From Streptococcus anginosus (GTDB taxonomy: Bacteria; Bacillota; Bacilli; Lactobacillales; Streptococcaceae): a stretch of 64,000 bases of DNA. The notes below the pieces were generated by a model, which was not told the DNA's origin, ran no database searches, and worked only from the letters and a program-made list of their open reading frames with translations. Positions 61,496-64,000 of this stretch are shown here, in pieces; the first letter of the stretch is position 1, and each line of letters opens with the position of its first letter. The DNA is taken from positions 868,001 to 932,000 of the forward strand of contig NZ_LR134283.1 in the NCBI RefSeq assembly GCF_900636475.1, read 5' to 3'. Position numbers and translations under genes: made by a program.

Positions 61496-63955
61496 TTACA
61501 TCGTTTCCTTCTTCAAAAATTGCTCCATCTCTTTTGGAATTTGTTTCATACTTGTGATGGATAGTGGAGCAACTTTTTCCAGAGCTATTTGAATTTGGCG
61601 TCCATATCGTTTGGTTAAAATGCGATTGTCTAAAATAACGACTGCTGATTGCTGCTCTTGGTGTCGAATTGTACGTCCTAAAGCCTGTTTTATCCGTAAA
61701 ATCGCAACAGGTAAGCTATAATCATAAAAAGGATTCTTACCTTCTTGCCGCAATTTGCGATTGAGCTTCTGCGTAAAGAAATCACTCGGATTATCAAAAG
61801 GGATTCGCGTAATAACTTCAATCATTTGTTTCTGACTAGAAAAATCTGTACCTTCCCAAAAGCTACCCGCTCCTAGTAAAATACTACTTTCCCCTCTATC
61901 AAAACGTCGCTTAATATTAGCTGCTTCACCATTCTTATACTGGGCTAAATGAGGAAGACTCAAGCGTTCTGAAACAGCTAACAATAATGCTTTCGATGTA
62001 AATAAAACGAGAAGTGGAACTTCCTGAGTAGCTAACTTATGAACCCATTTGACAATCAATTCTGCATAAGTATCCACATCTAAGTCTACAACATTTGGAA
62101 AATCCTTGTCTAGCCATATTTTCTGCTGATGTTTCTGCTTTTGTAGTAACTGATAAAATGGTGCATGTTCAAAACCAAGTAAATGCGCTAAATGCACTTT
62201 TTTACTGATTTCAAGCGTGGCTGAAACGAACAAGACTTGCACTTCTTCAGGTAGCAAGGCTCTAAAATCTAGCACTTCTAGGCAAGCAGCTTCCAACATC
62301 GTTACTCGATAGTCATCAAATTGCTCTTCTTTTAACCAGAACTGGTCATATTTTGTGGCAAAAATAGTGCGTAAGTCAGAAAGAGAGCTTTGATCTAACT
62401 CTGATAAATCTTGTCGGAGTTTGGAACAGGTTTCTTTCGTTAGCTCATTTTTCTTGTAGCATTGGAATTGTTCCACCGCATGAGTCAATTCAAATTGAAT
62501 GTCCTCTAATAACCGACGCTGCAAAATGGTATCTGTTGTTTCAAGTTCTGATTGAATCTGCTGCAAGCATTTTGTCATATTGAGGGATTTTCGAGAGAAA
62601 TTTTCCAAAGCTAAAAACAACTTCTGAGCTTCATCCACAATCAAAAGCCGATTCTCCACAATGGATTTATCATCTTCTAACCGCGTCAAAAAATAAGCAT
62701 GATTGGTCACTAATACACGACTGCGTTTGGACTTTTCTTGACCTTTTTGCCAAAAATCTGCACCATAAAAGAGGGATTTTTTGCTCAATTTTCCATCATG
62801 AAGCACCTGTTGAAAATAGGTCTGATAGCGATGCCGTTGACCAATTTCATCCAAATCACCAGATTTTGTTTCTGTGAGCCAAACTAAAAGCAACATCTTA
62901 CAACGATTGACCAAACGATTGTCATCTACCTGCTGCAAACTGTCATAAAAGAAGTCAAGCTTTAAATAATTAGCAGGGCTTTTCAAGCTATGAACAGAAA
63001 GATGAAAGATTTCTTCTAACTTTTGTCCTTCATTTGCCACAATCTGATCTTGCAACACTTTCGTAGGAACCGTCACCAAAATTTGCTTGCTCGTTTGAGC
63101 CAAAGCAGGAAGCAAGTAACCATAAGTTTTACCTAAGCCCGTCTGAGCTTGTAAAAAACTTGGTTGCTGACTTTTTAAAGCCTGTTCCACATCATGCGCA
63201 AACTCATCTTGTTCTTTTCGCTCCTCTAAATCCAGCAAATTGATATTGTGTTGGAAATTTTTGGATAGTTTTCTCGCTTTTTTAATTTTTTTACTTTTTC
63301 TAAGAAAAATCCCCTGCCACTTCATCAAATCGTGGCAAGTTATGTCCGACATTTGGTTAAAAGCATCTTCTATTGCCAAACGTGATTCATAAATCAAACT
63401 ATCCGAAAATTTCAACAAATATTCCACTAATTCTTTCGGAAGTTTTTGGATTTTTTCTTGTATTTTTAAAAATAATGTAGCCGTTGCTGAGGCATCTGCA
63501 AGCGCTGTATGCGCATGTTTCAAAGGAATATCTAACTGCTCACATAATATTCCTAGATTGTATTTTTCAAACGTTGGGAAAAAGACTTGCGCAAGCTCTA
63601 CTGTATCTACCCTCGGAGTCACTAATTCAAATCCTTCCCAAAAGAGGGCTTCTGCTAATAAATTAGCATCAAATTTCACATTATGAGCCACAAAAATGGC
63701 ATCCTCAATCAACTCATAAATCTCACGAGCTACTTGAGAAAAGTCTGGCGCCCTTCTCAATCGCTTGTCTGTCAATCCTGTTAATTGGCAAATATGAGAA
63801 TCCAGCTTCTCATGAGGATTCACATCGGTTTCATAAGTTTTAACAATCTGACCATTTTCAATCAGCACAATCCCGACTTGAATAATCTTTGCGTTGCTGC
63901 TGGCACTCGTTGCCTCTAAATCCACCACAGCATATTTTCTTTTTTCTTGTGTCAT
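61496..63955 (-). CDS. dinG: DinG-family exonuclease/helicase
   Basis: 819-residue fusion of an N-terminal DEDDh 3'-5' exonuclease (Asp12-Glu14 in VVDLEATS, HNVKFDANLL, HAHTALADA) and a C-terminal XPD-like superfamily 2 helicase domain (Walker A AQTGLGKTYGYLLP, DEAQ box LLIVDEAQK, motif VI LGRTIRHQ). This is the Gram-positive DinG arrangement, where exonuclease activity has been shown and helicase activity is doubtful. The four Fe-S Cys of E. coli DinG are not apparent. The ATG at 63953-63955 is the only start compatible with the exonuclease motif; a TATAAT ends 9 nt before it and there is no ribosome site. Confidence 0.9.
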   Translation of the reverse strand: MTQEKRKYAVVDLEATSASSNAKIIQVGIVLIENGQIVKTYETDVNPHEKLDSHICQLTGLTDKRLRRAPDFSQVAREIYELIEDAIFVAHNVKFDANLLAEALFWEGFELVTPRVDTVELAQVFFPTFEKYNLGILCEQLDIPLKHAHTALADASATATLFLKIQEKIQKLPKELVEYLLKFSDSLIYESRLAIEDAFNQMSDITCHDLMKWQGIFLRKSKKIKKARKLSKNFQHNINLLDLEERKEQDEFAHDVEQALKSQQPSFLQAQTGLGKTYGYLLPALAQTSKQILVTVPTKVLQDQIVANEGQKLEEIFHLSVHSLKSPANYLKLDFFYDSLQQVDDNRLVNRCKMLLLVWLTETKSGDLDEIGQRHRYQTYFQQVLHDGKLSKKSLFYGADFWQKGQEKSKRSRVLVTNHAYFLTRLEDDKSIVENRLLIVDEAQKLFLALENFSRKSLNMTKCLQQIQSELETTDTILQRRLLEDIQFELTHAVEQFQCYKKNELTKETCSKLRQDLSELDQSSLSDLRTIFATKYDQFWLKEEQFDDYRVTMLEAACLEVLDFRALLPEEVQVLFVSATLEISKKVHLAHLLGFEHAPFYQLLQKQKHQQKIWLDKDFPNVVDLDVDTYAELIVKWVHKLATQEVPLLVLFTSKALLLAVSERLSLPHLAQYKNGEAANIKRRFDRGESSILLGAGSFWEGTDFSSQKQMIEVITRIPFDNPSDFFTQKLNRKLRQEGKNPFYDYSLPVAILRIKQALGRTIRHQEQQSAVVILDNRILTKRYGRQIQIALEKVAPLSITSMKQIPKEMEQFLKKETM

Positions 63956-63964
63956 ATTAGAAAA

Positions 63965-63973
63965 ATTATACCA
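63965..63973 (-). promoter_or_regulatory. dinG extended -10 promoter
   Basis: TGGTATAAT on the minus strand, with the last base 9 nt before the dinG ATG. No convincing -35 is seen within the window. Confidence 0.55.
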
Positions 63974-64000
63974 TAAATTCAACTATTTCGTATCACGTTT

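Overview
The window is a stretch of a low-GC Gram-positive chromosome, almost certainly a viridans-type Streptococcus (mitis/sanguinis/anginosus kind). The evidence is the streptococcal F-ATPase gene order starting with the short 66-residue c subunit, endA-epuA-murA next to it, rexB-rexA in place of recBCD, a PavA/RqcH gene, EzrA, RodA next to GyrB, a streptococcal tmRNA tag, and MET-box, T-box and ComX (cin-box) type control sites. Most genes lie on the minus strand. Plus-strand exceptions are the YdcF-like gene, a small unknown gene at 39.7 kb, rqcH/pavA and a lactonase. There is no prophage, insertion sequence, CRISPR array or defence island; this is mainly core chromosome.

Layout. 1-6.2 kb: a Nudix hydrolase cut by the window edge, FAD oxidoreductase, Nif3, trmK, dnaD, a decayed metA that still has its control region, apt and lrgAB. 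6.2-6.8 kb: tmRNA with tRNA-Ser(GGA) directly behind it. 6.9-8.3 kb: ydcF-like gene and a 41-bp tandem repeat array. 8.3-14.8 kb: a heterodimeric ABC exporter (PatAB-like) with a long leader, the competence nuclease endA, epuA, murA and a DUF1146 gene. 14.9-21.2 kb: atpEBFHAGDC. 21.5-29.6 kb: the glycogen operon glgBCDAP with a cre site. 29.8-29.9 kb: a likely small RNA gene. 30-37 kb: rexBA.

37-43 kb: a NatAB-like ABC exporter, a PC4-fold ssDNA-binding protein behind a cin-box, a small unknown gene, and a TrpXYZ-like amino acid importer behind a T-box. 43.2-45.4 kb: rqcH/pavA and a second 41-bp repeat array related to the first. 45.4-52.5 kb: acetoin genes alsS-budA, a TPR protein, an AI-2E-family permease and a two-component system. 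52.9-64 kb: lactonase, ezrA, gyrB, a HAD protein with an altered motif I, a DJ-1/PfpI protein, rodA, a YeiH-like permease and DinG.

Most worth following up: the two related 41-bp repeat arrays, each placed between convergent genes; the metA pseudogene (catalytic Cys replaced by Tyr plus a large internal deletion) behind intact-looking MET-boxes; the cin-box in front of the PC4-like gene; the unannotated small transcript between rexA and glgB; the PatAB leader; and three genes whose -10 boxes sit only 6-9 nt before the start codon, suggesting leaderless mRNAs. I did not find a clearly new multi-gene system.
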